From Burkholderiaceae bacterium (GTDB taxonomy: Bacteria; Pseudomonadota; Gammaproteobacteria; Burkholderiales; Burkholderiaceae_C), in NCBI GenBank assembly GCA_023150375.1, contig JAKLLA010000011.1:78703-142702 (forward strand): a stretch of 64,000 bases of DNA. Direction: 5' to 3'. Positions 1-10,905 of the stretch are shown piece after piece (position 1 is the first letter of the stretch; every line of letters begins with the position of its first letter). Below the pieces are notes generated by a model. It saw nothing but the letters and a program-made list of their open reading frames with translations, ran no database searches and had not been told where the DNA came from. A program made the translations under genes and the position numbers.

Positions 1-2
1 TG

Positions 3-1867
<1,865 letters not shown>

Positions 1868-1871
<4 letters not shown>

Positions 1872-2860
1872 CCGCACCCGACCCCGCTTCGCTTCGCCAT
1901 GACGCCGACTTGCTGCCGCAGGAGCGCAGCGGCGGCGAGGTGGTGCTGATCGTCGACGACGTGCCCGACAACCTGGCCGTGCTGCACGACGCGCTGGACG
2001 AGGCCGGCTACACCGTGCTGGTGGCGCAGGACGGCGCCGCCGCGCTGCAGCGCGCCGCGCAGGCGCGCCCGGACATCGTGCTGCTCGATGCGCTGATGCC
2101 GGGGCTGGACGGCTTCGAGGTGGCGCGCCGGCTCAAGGCCGATGCCGCCACCGCGGCGATCCCGATCGTCTTCATGACCGGGCTGACCGAGACCGAGCAT
2201 GTCGTGGCCGCCTTCGCCGCCGGCGGCTGCGACTACGTCACCAAGCCGATCCGCGTGCCCGAGGTGCTGGCGCGCATCGCCGCGCACAGCCACGCCGCGC
2301 GCGAGCAGCGCCAGGCCCGCAACGCGCTGGATGCCTTCGGCCACGCGACGCTGGTGGTGCGCCTGCTCGACGGTCGGCTGGTCTGGCAGACCGCACTGGC
2401 GCGGCAGATGCTGGCCACCCACTTCCAGGGCGACGGCCGGCGCGCCCCCACGCCGCTGCTGGCCTGGCTGCAGCGCGAGGCGGCGCGGCTCGGGCCGGTG
2501 GAGGGCCCGATCGCGCCGGCGCCGTCGGTGGAGCTGGAGGCTGCCGGGCGGCGCCTGCGCTTCACGCTGCACGAGGCCACCGGCGAGGGCGAGTGGCTGA
2601 TCGTGCTGCGCGAGGCCGACGATGCCGCGGTGATCGAGGCGCTGGTCCTGGCCTTTCGCCTCACCACGCGCGAGGCCGAGGTGCTCTACTGGGTCGGAAA
2701 GGGCAAGACCAACCGCGACATCGGCGACATCCTCGGCTCCAGCCCCGCCACGGTGAAGAAGCACCTCGAGCACATCTACGAGAAGCTGGGCGTCGAGACC
2801 CGCACCGCCGCGGCCTCGCTGGCGATCAGCCGGGTACGCGAACTGGCGCCGGGGCGCTGA
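1868..2860 (+). CDS. Response regulator, REC-LuxR type
   Basis: 330 residues. A receiver domain (about 15-135) has acidic pair VDD, phospho-acceptor motif LLDALMPG and Lys in TKPI. A middle region (about 150-245) looks PAS-like. A LuxR-type helix-turn-helix ends the protein (LTTREAEVL near 260, recognition part SSPATVKKHLEHIYEKL). The architecture is that of a phosphorylation-controlled transcription factor. The ATG overlaps the stop of the kinase gene (ATGA), which means translational coupling and a shared transcript. Targets are unknown. The nearest downstream transport operon in the same direction is urt, about 3 kb away, but three genes lie between, so a link is only a guess. Confidence 0.92.
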
Positions 2861-2895
2861 GAGGGTGAGCCCTCTGGCGACCGCGCCGCGCGGTC
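2860..2895. terminator. Two hairpins between convergent genes
   Basis: Two perfect stem-loops follow each other between the regulator and the convergent glycosyltransferase. AGAGGG/CCCTCT (2860-2865 and 2870-2875) has a TGAG loop. GACCGCG/CGCGGTC (2879-2885 and 2889-2895) has a 3-base loop. Neither has a T-run, so they may only protect 3' ends or act with Rho. A bidirectional terminator is the simplest reading. Confidence 0.4.
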
Positions 2896-2910
2896 TCCCG
2901 GGTCCGCGTC

Positions 2911-4002
2911 TCAGCGCGGCCGTCGCGTGGCCCGTTCGTACAGGGCCAGGTAGGCCTCGGTGACGCGCTGCTCGCTGTGCTCCTCGTCGACGCAGCGCTG
3001 GCCGGCGTCGATCAGGGCGCGCCGCGCCTCGGCCGGGGTCTGCAGCAGTGCCAGGATGCCCTCGGCCAGGGCGGCCGGGTCGCGCAGCGGGACCAGCCGG
3101 CCGTTCTCGCCGTCGCGCACCAGTTCGCAGGCGCCTTCGTTGCGCGTGCTCAGCAGCGGGATGCGGTGCCGCCAGGCCTCCAGGATGACGTTGCCCAGCG
3201 GCTCCTGGCGCGACGGGCAGACGAAGATCTCGCCCAGCGCATACCACAGCGCCAGGTCGTTCTGCCAGCCCACCAGGTGTGCGCGTGCGCCGAGCTTCAG
3301 CGCGGCCACCCGGTCGGCCAGGGCCTGCTGGTGGCCGCCGCTGCCGGCCAGCACCAGGTGCAGCGGCCGGCCGTCGGCATCGCTGGCCGGCAGCCGGGCC
3401 CAGGCGTCGAGCAGGTCGTCGAAGCCCTTCTTCTCGACCAGCCGGCCCATGGCGAGCACCACGCGCGCCTGGGGGGGCAGGCCGAGCCGCTGGCGCAGCG
3501 CCGCGACTTCGGCCGCGTCGACCGCGCGGGTGGGCGGGACGAAATTGCCGATGTAGTGCACCCGCTCGGCCGGCAGACCGCCGCGCAGCAGGTACTCGAC
3601 GATCCCATGGGTGTTGCCCACCCAGGCGTCGGCGTGGCGGTAGTAGCCGTCCAGGCCGTAGAAGCCGCCCAGGCGGGCGATGTGCACGCTGCGGCTGCCG
3701 GCGGGCAGCCGGGTCAGCCGGGAGGCCCGGCCCATGTAGGTCTGCACGATGTCGGGCTGGCGCCGCGCGATCAGGCGGCGGATCTGCCAGGCCGACCACA
3801 GGTCGTACTTCGAGCGCATGCCCAGGTGCACCTGCTGCACCGCGGGTGACAGTGCGGCGGCCACCGGGCTGTCGCCGCGGATCACCGCGACGGTCGGATG
3901 GCCGCGCTCGGCCAGGGCCCCGACCAGGCGGACGAAGAAGCGCTCGGCGCCCGCCAGGCGGCGGCTGCCGATGATGTGCAGGCTGTGGATGGGACGGCTC
4001 AT
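2911..4002 (-). CDS. Glycosyltransferase, GT4/GT-B fold
   Basis: About 363 residues from the Met in MSRPIHSLHI. A Met nine codons upstream (4029) is also possible, and neither has a good ribosome binding site. The N-terminal half has the GRRLAGAERFF-type glycine/serine start of GT-B enzymes. The C-terminal half has a Glycos_transf_1 domain with AMGRLVEKKGFDDLL, LAGSGG, HLVGWQND and the nucleotide-sugar E-x7-E region FVCPSRQEPLGNVILEAW. It should move a sugar from an activated donor to a glycan or lipid at the cytoplasmic membrane. No other polysaccharide genes are adjacent, so donor and acceptor are unknown. Confidence 0.85.
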   Translation of the reverse strand: MSRPIHSLHIIGSRRLAGAERFFVRLVGALAERGHPTVAVIRGDSPVAAALSPAVQQVHLGMRSKYDLWSAWQIRRLIARRQPDIVQTYMGRASRLTRLPAGSRSVHIARLGGFYGLDGYYRHADAWVGNTHGIVEYLLRGGLPAERVHYIGNFVPPTRAVDAAEVAALRQRLGLPPQARVVLAMGRLVEKKGFDDLLDAWARLPASDADGRPLHLVLAGSGGHQQALADRVAALKLGARAHLVGWQNDLALWYALGEIFVCPSRQEPLGNVILEAWRHRIPLLSTRNEGACELVRDGENGRLVPLRDPAALAEGILALLQTPAEARRALIDAGQRCVDEEHSEQRVTEAYLALYERATRRPR

Positions 4003-4181
4003 GGGCGGAGGAACATGGGCGGGGAGCATTCAGGCGACGGCGCCGGGTGTCGCAGGCCGATCGAGGCCGGCTGCGGCCCGACACGCCCGGGCGGCCGACC
4101 TGGGGCCTGCTCGGGCTTCGAAGGCGCCACTTTACGCCCGCATGCCACCGGTCCCACCGGGCGCAGGAGCCGGCCTCGGCC

Positions 4182-4679
4182 TCAAGGCTGCGCCAGCGCG
4201 CGCAGCGCCTGGCCCAGGCGCTCCCGGTCCGCCCCGATCACGCTGGCCAGCGAAGCCTGGTCGTCGGGCAGCACGATGTCGGCCGCAGCCAGCGCCTGGC
4301 GCGCCTGGGGGACGCTCTTGCCGAACAGGGGCGCCACGCTGCTCAACGGCGCCTGCGAGAGCGCGCGCATCGCGATGGCCGGGGGCGACTGCGACGCGCC
4401 TGCGGCCCCGCCCAGCGGGATGAAGGAGGCGCCGATCAGCAGCGCGCACAGCGCGATGACGGCAGCGCCGATGCCCGGCTTGAAGTAGCGCTTGAAGCCC
4501 AGCCAGTTGGCGCTGACGTGCAGCGCTGCGGCGCTCACCACCACCCAGCCGGCCCATTCGTGCACGGTCTTCTGCAGCGCGCTGTCGAGGTGGAAGAACA
4601 TCAGCAGCCCGGTGACGGACATCAGGGCGAACACGCCGATGGTCAGCGGGGTGGCCCATTCGCGGGAGATCTTGATCAT
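4182..4679 (-). CDS. DUF4405-type small membrane protein
   Basis: 165 residues. The start MIKISREW is preceded by AGGATG at a suitable distance; an in-frame Met further upstream (4805) has no such site. Three membrane helices are visible (about 12-30, 45-65 and 80-100), with His residues in MFFHLDS, VHEWAG and LHVSANW placed as in DUF4405 / cytochrome b561-like families, where such residues may bind haem. A soluble C-terminal tail of about 60 residues follows. The tail resembles a helix-hairpin type repeat region, but its role is not clear. The gene is divergent from the dienelactone hydrolase. Confidence 0.7.
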   Translation of the reverse strand: MIKISREWATPLTIGVFALMSVTGLLMFFHLDSALQKTVHEWAGWVVVSAAALHVSANWLGFKRYFKPGIGAAVIALCALLIGASFIPLGGAAGASQSPPAIAMRALSQAPLSSVAPLFGKSVPQARQALAAADIVLPDDQASLASVIGADRERLGQALRALAQP

Positions 4680-4842
4680 GGAAACATCCTGTGGGTGAAC
4701 CTTCATGTTCCCCGATGGCGGCAAAGGCCATGCGTCGCTGTTTGAACCCGGTGTAAAGCGCGCGGCCGGACTGCACCGGGCTTGCGCCAGCGCAAGCCGG
4801 GGCATCGTCCCGAGCGCGGCCGGACCCGGTCACAATGCAGCG

Positions 4843-5589
4843 ATGCACAGCACACCTTCACTCCAGACCGCCAGTTCGCCTGTGCCGCTGCCGGCGCAGT
4901 GGATCCAGATCGATGGCGCAGACGGTGCGCTGGAGGCCTGGCTGGCGCGCCCGCCGGCTGGCGACGGGCCCGGTCTGCTGCTGCTGCAGGAGATCTTCGG
5001 CGTGAACGCGCACATCCGCGCGGTGGCTGCCCAGTACGCGCTGGCCGGCTTCACGGTACTGGCACCGGACCTGTTCCACCGCCAGGCGCGCCGGGTCGAG
5101 CTGGGCTACGAAGGCGAGGACCGCGAGCGCGCCCTGGCGCTGATGAAGGGCCTGTCGCGCGACGAGGCGCAGCAGGACCTGCAGGCGGCGGTGCAGTGGC
5201 TGCGTCGAGGGCCGGCTGGCGTGCGGCCGGTCGGCGCGATCGGCTACTGCATGGGCGGGCGGCTCGCCTTCCTGGCCGCGGCCTGCTGCGGGGTCGACCG
5301 CGCCGTGGCCTACTACGGCGGCGGCATCGCGGGCCAGCTCGAACTGGCGGCGCAGATCCGGGTGCCGGTGCAGTTCCATCACGCCGAGCTGGACGCCAGC
5401 ATTTCCCCGCAGGACGTGGCGGCGGTGCAGGCCGCGATGGCCGCATCTCCCGCGGCTGCCGGCGCCGAGTTTCACCACTACCCCGGGACGCAGCACGGCT
5501 TCAACTGCTGGGCCCGCCGGGCCCACCACCCCGGCGCGTCGGCGCTGGCGCTGGGGCGCAGCCTGCAGTTCCTGGCCGCATTGTTCTGA
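4843..5589 (+). CDS. Dienelactone hydrolase family protein
   Basis: 248 residues from the ATG at 4843; a longer in-frame start at 4705 would run into the divergent gene's promoter area. It is an alpha/beta hydrolase of the carboxymethylenebutenolidase type: the oxyanion region is LLLQEIFGVNAHIRA, the nucleophile is Cys in GYCMGG, the acid is Asp in HHAELDASI, and the His is in GTQHGFNCW. Family members hydrolyse lactones or other esters in the cytoplasm. No aromatic-degradation genes are nearby, so the physiological substrate is open. Confidence 0.88.
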   Translation: MHSTPSLQTASSPVPLPAQWIQIDGADGALEAWLARPPAGDGPGLLLLQEIFGVNAHIRAVAAQYALAGFTVLAPDLFHRQARRVELGYEGEDRERALALMKGLSRDEAQQDLQAAVQWLRRGPAGVRPVGAIGYCMGGRLAFLAAACCGVDRAVAYYGGGIAGQLELAAQIRVPVQFHHAELDASISPQDVAAVQAAMAASPAAAGAEFHHYPGTQHGFNCWARRAHHPGASALALGRSLQFLAALF

Positions 5590-5693
5590 CGGTCCCGGGG
5601 CCGGGTCGCCCGCGGCCCGGCCGAACGGGTCACCGCCCGGCCCGCGGGGAACCTGGCGCCCGCCTACGCCACTCGGCGTATTTGCGCAGCGCA

Positions 5694-5720
5694 GCATGGC
5701 TCGGACACTGGCAGCCATGC
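5694..5720 (+). promoter_or_regulatory. Inverted repeat in the urtA leader
   Basis: GCATGGCT at 5694-5701 and AGCCATGC at 5713-5720 form a perfect 8-bp inverted repeat with an 11-base spacer, about 55 bases before urtA. It could be an operator for a dimeric regulator or an mRNA hairpin. The arms are less GC-biased than the surroundings, which makes chance somewhat less likely. Confidence 0.4.
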
Positions 5721-5775
5721 CGGGAGCACAGACCACCGCCCCGGCTCCGGTCACCCCCCACAGGAGCCTCCGTCC

Positions 5776-7053
5776 ATGCAAAGCACTCGCCGTTCCTTCG
5801 CCGCCAAGCTCAGCGCCGTCACCGTCGGTGTCGCCGCCCTGAGCCTGCCGCTGTTCGCCCAGGCCGCCGACACCATCAAGGTCGGCATCCTGCACTCGCT
5901 GTCGGGCACGATGGCCATCTCCGAGACGGTGCTCAAGGACGTCGCGCTGATGACCATCGACGAGATCAACGCCAAGGGCGGCGTGCTCGGCAAGAAGCTC
6001 GAGCCGGTGGTGGTCGACCCCGCGTCCAACTGGCCGCTGTTCGCCGAGAAGGCCAAGCAGCTGATCGACCAGGACAAGGTCTCGGTGGTGTTCGGCTGCT
6101 GGACCAGCGTGAGCCGCAAGTCGGTGCTGCCGGTGTTCGAGGAGAAGAACTCGCTGCTGTTCTACCCGGTGCAGTACGAAGGCGAGGAGCTGTCCAAGAA
6201 CGTGTTCTACACCGGCGCGGCGCCCAACCAGCAGGCCATTCCCGCGGTGGAATACCTGATGAGCAAGGACGGCGGCTCGGCCAAGCGCTTCGTGCTGCTG
6301 GGCACCGACTACGTCTACCCGCGCACCACCAACAAGATCCTGCGCGCCTTCCTGAAGAGCAAGGGCGTGGCCGAGTCCGACATCATGGAGGAGTACACCC
6401 CCTTCGGTCATTCGGACTACCAGTCCATCATCGCCAAGATCAAGAAGTTCGCCTCCGAGGGCAAGAAGACCGCGGTGGTGTCGACGATCAACGGCGACTC
6501 CAACGTGCCCTTCTACAAGGAGCTGGGCAACCAGGGCCTGAAGGCGACCGACGTGCCGGTGGTGGCCTTCTCGGTGGGTGAAGAGGAACTGCGTGGCGTG
6601 GACACCAAGCCGCTGGTGGGCCACCTGGCCGCCTGGAACTACTTCATGAGCATCAAGAGCCCGGCCAACACCGAGTTCGTCAAGAAGTGGAGCGACTACG
6701 CCAAGGCCAAGAACATCCCGGGCCACAAGGACAAGCCGCTGACCAACGACCCGATGGAGGCCACCTACATCGGCATGCACATGTGGGCCCAGGCGGTGGC
6801 CAAGGCCAAGTCCACCGACACCGACAAGGTGATCGCCGCGATGGCCGGCCAGACCTTCAAGGCGCCGGGCGGCTTCACCTCGACGATGGACAAGGAGAAC
6901 CACCACCTGCACAAGCCGGTGTTCATCGGCGAGATCAAGGCCGACGGCCAGTTCAACGTGGTGTGGAAGACCAAGGGCCCGGTGGTGGCCGACCCCTGGA
7001 GCGACTACATCCCCGAGAACAAGGGCAAGAAGAACGTTCCGGCGAAGAAGTAA
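5776..7053 (+). CDS. urtA: Urea ABC transporter, periplasmic substrate-binding protein
   Basis: 425 residues, usual length for UrtA. A signal peptide covers about residues 1-31 and ends AQAADTIKVG. The mature part is a type I periplasmic binding protein with UrtA-type segments GILHSLSGTMAISET, FGCWTSVSRKSVLP, LFYPVQYEGEE and HLAAWNYFMS. An AGGAG ribosome binding site lies 9 bases before the ATG. It should deliver urea, or possibly a short amide, to UrtBC. It is first in the urtABCDE cluster and separated from urtB by a 219-base structured spacer. No urease genes follow, unlike the arrangement in many proteobacteria. Confidence 0.95.
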   Translation: MQSTRRSFAAKLSAVTVGVAALSLPLFAQAADTIKVGILHSLSGTMAISETVLKDVALMTIDEINAKGGVLGKKLEPVVVDPASNWPLFAEKAKQLIDQDKVSVVFGCWTSVSRKSVLPVFEEKNSLLFYPVQYEGEELSKNVFYTGAAPNQQAIPAVEYLMSKDGGSAKRFVLLGTDYVYPRTTNKILRAFLKSKGVAESDIMEEYTPFGHSDYQSIIAKIKKFASEGKKTAVVSTINGDSNVPFYKELGNQGLKATDVPVVAFSVGEEELRGVDTKPLVGHLAAWNYFMSIKSPANTEFVKKWSDYAKAKNIPGHKDKPLTNDPMEATYIGMHMWAQAVAKAKSTDTDKVIAAMAGQTFKAPGGFTSTMDKENHHLHKPVFIGEIKADGQFNVVWKTKGPVVADPWSDYIPENKGKKNVPAKK

Positions 7054-7203
7054 CCCCCCGTAGCGGCTCGCGCCGCTCCCCACCCAGGGGGGCCGAGCCC
7101 GGACACCGAAGATCCAGTGGATCTTCGGTGCCTGGCGAGGGGCCGGGCTACTGGCCCGGCGCGGCCCGCAGGGTGACGCGAGTGGACCGGCGAAGCCGGC
7201 GCC
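7054..7203 (+). repeat. Hairpin-dense spacer between urtA and urtB
   Basis: Starting directly after the urtA stop there are four stem-loops: CCCCCC/GGGGGG (7054-7059, 7087-7092) enclosing AGCGGC/GCCGCT (7062-7067, 7072-7077); a perfect 12-bp stem CACCGAAGATCC/GGATCTTCGGTG (7104-7115, 7119-7130); GCCGGGC/GCCCGGC (7142-7148, 7154-7160); and CCGGC/GCCGG (7187-7191, 7195-7199). The first unit has the look of an interspersed REP-like palindrome. Such arrays commonly protect the 3' end of an abundant upstream message, here urtA. Confidence 0.6.
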
Positions 7204-7220
7204 ACCGCGTCTGCTGGAAG

Positions 7221-7251
7221 GCGCGGGCGGCGTTGCCGGCCCGCGCTTTTT
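7221..7251 (+). terminator. Rho-independent terminator or attenuator before urtB
   Basis: An 8-bp stem GCGCGGGC/GCCCGCGC (7221-7228, 7239-7246) is followed at once by five T. It lies only about 20 bases before urtB and after four other hairpins. It would let urtA be made in excess over urtBCDE by partial termination. Confidence 0.6.
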
Positions 7252-7272
7252 GCTGACCTGAGGTTCTGCGTG

Positions 7273-8862
7273 ATGCGACGGATACTCTTGTTGTTGATGC
7301 TGGCTTGGGGTGTGTTGGCGGCTCCCATGGTCCGCGCCCTGACACCCGAGGAAGCGACGGCGATCGCCTCCGGTGAAACCGACGACCGCATCGCGGCGCT
7401 GAACCGGGCCGCGGCGCAGGCCGATCCGGCGCTGGCGGGGCTGGTGCAGGCGCTGCTGGACGACGCCGTGCAGTTGGCGGGCGGCAAGGCCTACGTCACG
7501 CGGGACGGCCGGACCGTGCTGGCCGGCACCGACACCGAGGCGACGCTGCCGGCCGATGCCGAGGAGGTCGTCAACAACAACCGCATGCGCGGCGCGCTGG
7601 AGGCGGCGCTGGGTGCGCTGCAGCTGGTGTCGCCGGACGTGGCGGTACGCCGCGCCGCGCTGGCGGAACTGAGCCGGCAGCAGCTCGACGAGGCGCAGCT
7701 GCCGCTGATCGAGAAGGCCTTTGCGGCCGAGACCGACACGGCCCTGAAGACGCAACTGGAGCGCATGCGCGCCACGCTGCTGATCGGCGCGAGCGACCCG
7801 GCCAAGCGGCTGGCCGCCGCGCAGGCCCTGGCCGCCAGTGGGGAGTCCAGTGTCCGCAGCCTGCTGCAGGAGCGCCTGGCCCCCGGGGCCGAGGCCGACC
7901 CGCAGGTGCGTGCCGCGCTGTCGGCCGCGCTGTCGGCCGTCGAGGGCCGGCTGGCCTGGGGCGAGCGGCTGGGCGTGCTGTTCACCGGCGTGAGCCTGGG
8001 CTCGATCCTGCTGCTGGCGGCGCTGGGCCTGGCCATCACCTACGGGCTGATGGGCGTGATCAACATGGCGCACGGCGAGCTGATCATGATCGGCGCCTAC
8101 GCCACCTGGCTGGTGCAGAACCTGTTCCGCCAGTACCTGCCAGGCGCCTTCGACGGGTACCTGCTGGTGGCGATTCCGGCGGCCTTCCTGGCCTCGGCGC
8201 TGGTGGGCGCGGCGCTCGAGCGCAGCGTGATCCGCTGGCTCTACGGCCGCCCGCTGGAGACGCTGCTGGCCACCTGGGGCATCAGCCTGGTGCTGATGCA
8301 GGGCGTGCGCAGCCTGTTCGGCGCGCAGAACGTGGCGGTGGAGAACCCCAGCTGGCTCTCCGGCGGCGTGGCGGTGTTCTCCAACCTGACGCTGCCCTAC
8401 AACCGCCTGGCCATCCTGGTGTTCGCCGCGGTGGTGCTGGCCGGCGTGGCCCTGCTCATCGCGAAGACGCGCCTGGGCCTGTTCGTGCGCGGGGTGACGC
8501 AGAACCGCCGCATGGCCGCCTGCATGGGCGTGAACACCGCCCGCGTGGACACCTACGCCTTCAGCCTGGGCGCGGGCATCGCCGGACTGGCCGGCTGTGC
8601 ACTCAGCCAGGTGGGCAACGTCGGCCCGGACCTGGGGCAGGGCTACATCGTCGACAGCTTCATGGTGGTGGTGCTGGGCGGCGTGGGCCAGCTCGCCGGC
8701 ACGGTGTACGCCGCGCTGGGGCTGGGCTTCCTGAGCAAGTTCCTGGAGGGCTACGCCGGCGCGGTGCTGGCCAAGATCATGGTGCTGGTGTTCATCGTCA
8801 TCTTCATCCAGAAGCGACCCCAGGGCATGTTTGCCATGAAGGGCCGATCGGCCGAGGCCTGA
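7273..8862 (+). CDS. urtB: Urea ABC transporter, permease UrtB
   Basis: 529 residues from ATG; a GTG one codon earlier is equally well placed behind TGAGG (7259-7263). It has the layout usual for UrtB: a signal peptide (about 1-24), a periplasmic helical domain of roughly 200 residues, then a LivH-type permease with many helices, including GLAITYGLMGVINMAHGEL and the EAA-like segment near GVTQNRRMAACMGVN. It pairs with UrtC to form the channel. urtB, C, D and E are packed with spacers of 4 bases or less, so they form one transcript. Confidence 0.94.
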   Translation: MRRILLLLMLAWGVLAAPMVRALTPEEATAIASGETDDRIAALNRAAAQADPALAGLVQALLDDAVQLAGGKAYVTRDGRTVLAGTDTEATLPADAEEVVNNNRMRGALEAALGALQLVSPDVAVRRAALAELSRQQLDEAQLPLIEKAFAAETDTALKTQLERMRATLLIGASDPAKRLAAAQALAASGESSVRSLLQERLAPGAEADPQVRAALSAALSAVEGRLAWGERLGVLFTGVSLGSILLLAALGLAITYGLMGVINMAHGELIMIGAYATWLVQNLFRQYLPGAFDGYLLVAIPAAFLASALVGAALERSVIRWLYGRPLETLLATWGISLVLMQGVRSLFGAQNVAVENPSWLSGGVAVFSNLTLPYNRLAILVFAAVVLAGVALLIAKTRLGLFVRGVTQNRRMAACMGVNTARVDTYAFSLGAGIAGLAGCALSQVGNVGPDLGQGYIVDSFMVVVLGGVGQLAGTVYAALGLGFLSKFLEGYAGAVLAKIMVLVFIVIFIQKRPQGMFAMKGRSAEA

Positions 8863-8865
8863 ACC

Positions 8866-10017
8866 ATGAGTGCTGTCCTGAACTCCTCTTCCGATTCCGT
8901 CCTGCAGCCGCGCCGCGGCCTGCTGCTGGGCATCAAGGGCTGGACCGGCGTGGTGGCCGCGCTGATCACCGTGGCGGTGCTGGTGCCGGTGCTCAACCTG
9001 CTGGTGCCGCCGGACTCCGCACTGCACCTGGGCGACTACTACGTCGCGCTGATCGGCAAGATCATGTGCTACGCCATCTGCGCGCTGGCGATGGACCTGA
9101 TCTGGGGCTACACCGGCATCCTCAGCCTGGGCCACGGCCTGTTCTTCGCACTCGGCGGCTACGGCATGGGCATGTACCTGATGCGCCAGATCGGCACCGA
9201 GGGGCAGTACCGCTCGGAGCTGCCGGACTTCATGGTCTTCCTGAACTGGAAGGAGCTGCCCTGGCACTGGGCGGTGAGCGACAGCTTCGTCGCCCAGATG
9301 CTGCTGGTGATCCTGGTGCCCGGCCTGCTGGCCTTCGTGTTCGGCTGGTTCGCCTTCCGCTCGCGCATCAAGGGGGTGTACTTCTCGATCATCACCCAGG
9401 CGCTGACCTACGCGGCCATGCTGCTGTTCTTCCGCAACGAGACCGGCTTCGGCGGCAACAACGGCTTCACCGACTTCAAGCGCATCCTGGACATCCCGCT
9501 CGCCCAGCCCTCCACCCGCATGCTGCTGTTCGTGCTGACCGGGCTGACGCTGATCGCCTTCTTCCTGATGGCGCGCTGGATCGTGAACAGCAAGTACGGC
9601 CGGGTGCTGCAGGCCATCCGCGACGCCGAAAGCCGGGTGATGTTCACCGGCTACGATCCGATCGCCTACAAGCTCAGCATCTGGACGCTCAGCGCGGTGA
9701 TGTGCGCCATCGCCGGCGCGCTGTACGTGCCGCAGGTGGGCATCATCAACCCGGGCGAGATGAGCCCGGCGGCCAGCATCGAGATCGCCATCTGGGCGGC
9801 CGTGGGCGGGCGCGGCACGCTGATCGGGCCGATCGTCGGCGCCTTCTTCGTCAACGGCGCCAAGAGCTGGTTCACCCAGGTGTTCCCGGAGTTCTGGCTG
9901 TACTTCCTGGGCGCGCTGTTCATCGCCGTCACGCTGTTCCTGCCGAACGGCATCGTGGGCCTGGTCGGCAAGCTGACCGGCCGCAGCAAGAAGGACGAGA
10001 AGGAGGTGCGCGCATGA
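8866..10017 (+). CDS. urtC: Urea ABC transporter, permease UrtC
   Basis: 383 residues, LivM-type permease with about ten helices. Recognisable segments are ALAMDLIWGYTGILSLGH, LPWHWAVSDSF and RESRVMF-like AIRDAESRVMFTGY, where the cytoplasmic loop meets the ATPase. It starts 3 bases after urtB and overlaps urtD by 4 bases. It forms the inner-membrane channel with UrtB. Confidence 0.94.
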   Translation: MSAVLNSSSDSVLQPRRGLLLGIKGWTGVVAALITVAVLVPVLNLLVPPDSALHLGDYYVALIGKIMCYAICALAMDLIWGYTGILSLGHGLFFALGGYGMGMYLMRQIGTEGQYRSELPDFMVFLNWKELPWHWAVSDSFVAQMLLVILVPGLLAFVFGWFAFRSRIKGVYFSIITQALTYAAMLLFFRNETGFGGNNGFTDFKRILDIPLAQPSTRMLLFVLTGLTLIAFFLMARWIVNSKYGRVLQAIRDAESRVMFTGYDPIAYKLSIWTLSAVMCAIAGALYVPQVGIINPGEMSPAASIEIAIWAAVGGRGTLIGPIVGAFFVNGAKSWFTQVFPEFWLYFLGALFIAVTLFLPNGIVGLVGKLTGRSKKDEKEVRA

Positions 10018-10904
10018 CCCCCGAACTGATGCAGGCCGGCACCCGGCTGAAGAGCGAGCACGAGGCCCGCCTGGCCGCCAGCGCCGGCAGGACCGAATCG
10101 GGCGGGCGCTCGGCCTCCTACGGCCGCCTGGTCAAGCACGGCGAGCCGGATTTCACCCAGGGTGTGGCGCTGTACCTGGACGACATCACCGTCAGCTTCG
10201 ACGGCTTCAAGGCGCTCAACGCCCTGAGCCTGACCATCGACGTCGGCGAACTGCGCTGCATCATCGGCCCCAACGGCGCGGGCAAGACCACGATGATGGA
10301 CGTCATCACCGGCAAGACCCGCCCGGACGCGGGGCGTGCCAGCTTCGGCTCGACCATCGACCTGCTGCGCCTGCGCGAGAACGAGATCGCCACGATCGGC
10401 ATCGGCCGCAAGTTCCAGAAGCCCACCGTCTACGAGGAACTCAGCGTCTTCGAGAACCTGGAGCTGGCGCTGGCCGCCGACCGGCGCGCCCGCGCCAGCC
10501 TGTTCCACCGCCTGAGCGGTGCGCAGCTGGACCGCATCGGCGAGATCCTGATGCTGATCCACCTGAAGGACGCCGCCCAGCGTACCGCCGGCCTGCTCAG
10601 CCACGGCCAGAAGCAGTGGCTGGAGATCGGCATGCTGCTGATGCAGGACCCCAAGCTGCTGCTGCTGGACGAGCCGGTGGCCGGCATGACCGACGAGGAA
10701 ACCGAGCGCACCGCCGAGCTTTTCCTGAGCCTGGAAGGCCGGCACTCGCTGGTGGTGGTCGAGCATGACATGAAGTTCGTCGACCAGCTCACCGAGGGCC
10801 GCAAGAAGGTCACCGTGCTGCACGAAGGCAGCGTGCTGGCCGAAGGCAGACTGGCCGATGTGCAGGCCAACGAGAAGGTCGTGGAAGTCTATCTGGGGCG
10901 CTGA
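10014..10904 (+). CDS. urtD: Urea ABC transporter, ATPase UrtD
   Basis: 296 residues. The ATG overlaps the urtC stop and has a strong AGGAGG site at 10001-10006. Walker A is GPNGAGKTT, the Q-loop region is FQKPTVYE, the signature is LSHGQKQWLEIG (urea-type variant of LSGGQ), Walker B is LLLLDEP and the switch His is in VVVEHD. A leader of about 45 residues precedes the ATPase core and is longer than in most LivG proteins. It energises UrtBC together with UrtE. Confidence 0.94.
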   Translation: MTPELMQAGTRLKSEHEARLAASAGRTESGGRSASYGRLVKHGEPDFTQGVALYLDDITVSFDGFKALNALSLTIDVGELRCIIGPNGAGKTTMMDVITGKTRPDAGRASFGSTIDLLRLRENEIATIGIGRKFQKPTVYEELSVFENLELALAADRRARASLFHRLSGAQLDRIGEILMLIHLKDAAQRTAGLLSHGQKQWLEIGMLLMQDPKLLLLDEPVAGMTDEETERTAELFLSLEGRHSLVVVEHDMKFVDQLTEGRKKVTVLHEGSVLAEGRLADVQANEKVVEVYLGR

Positions 10905-10905
10905 G

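Noticed and set aside
5654..5671. Sigma54 promoter upstream of urtA
   Set aside because: A TGGC is present but no GC at the required -12 distance within a TTGC-like context.
4858..9267. Very long minus-strand open frame across the urt genes
   Set aside because: It is antisense to well-recognised urt genes, has no family features and follows from the scarcity of stop codons in GC-rich DNA.
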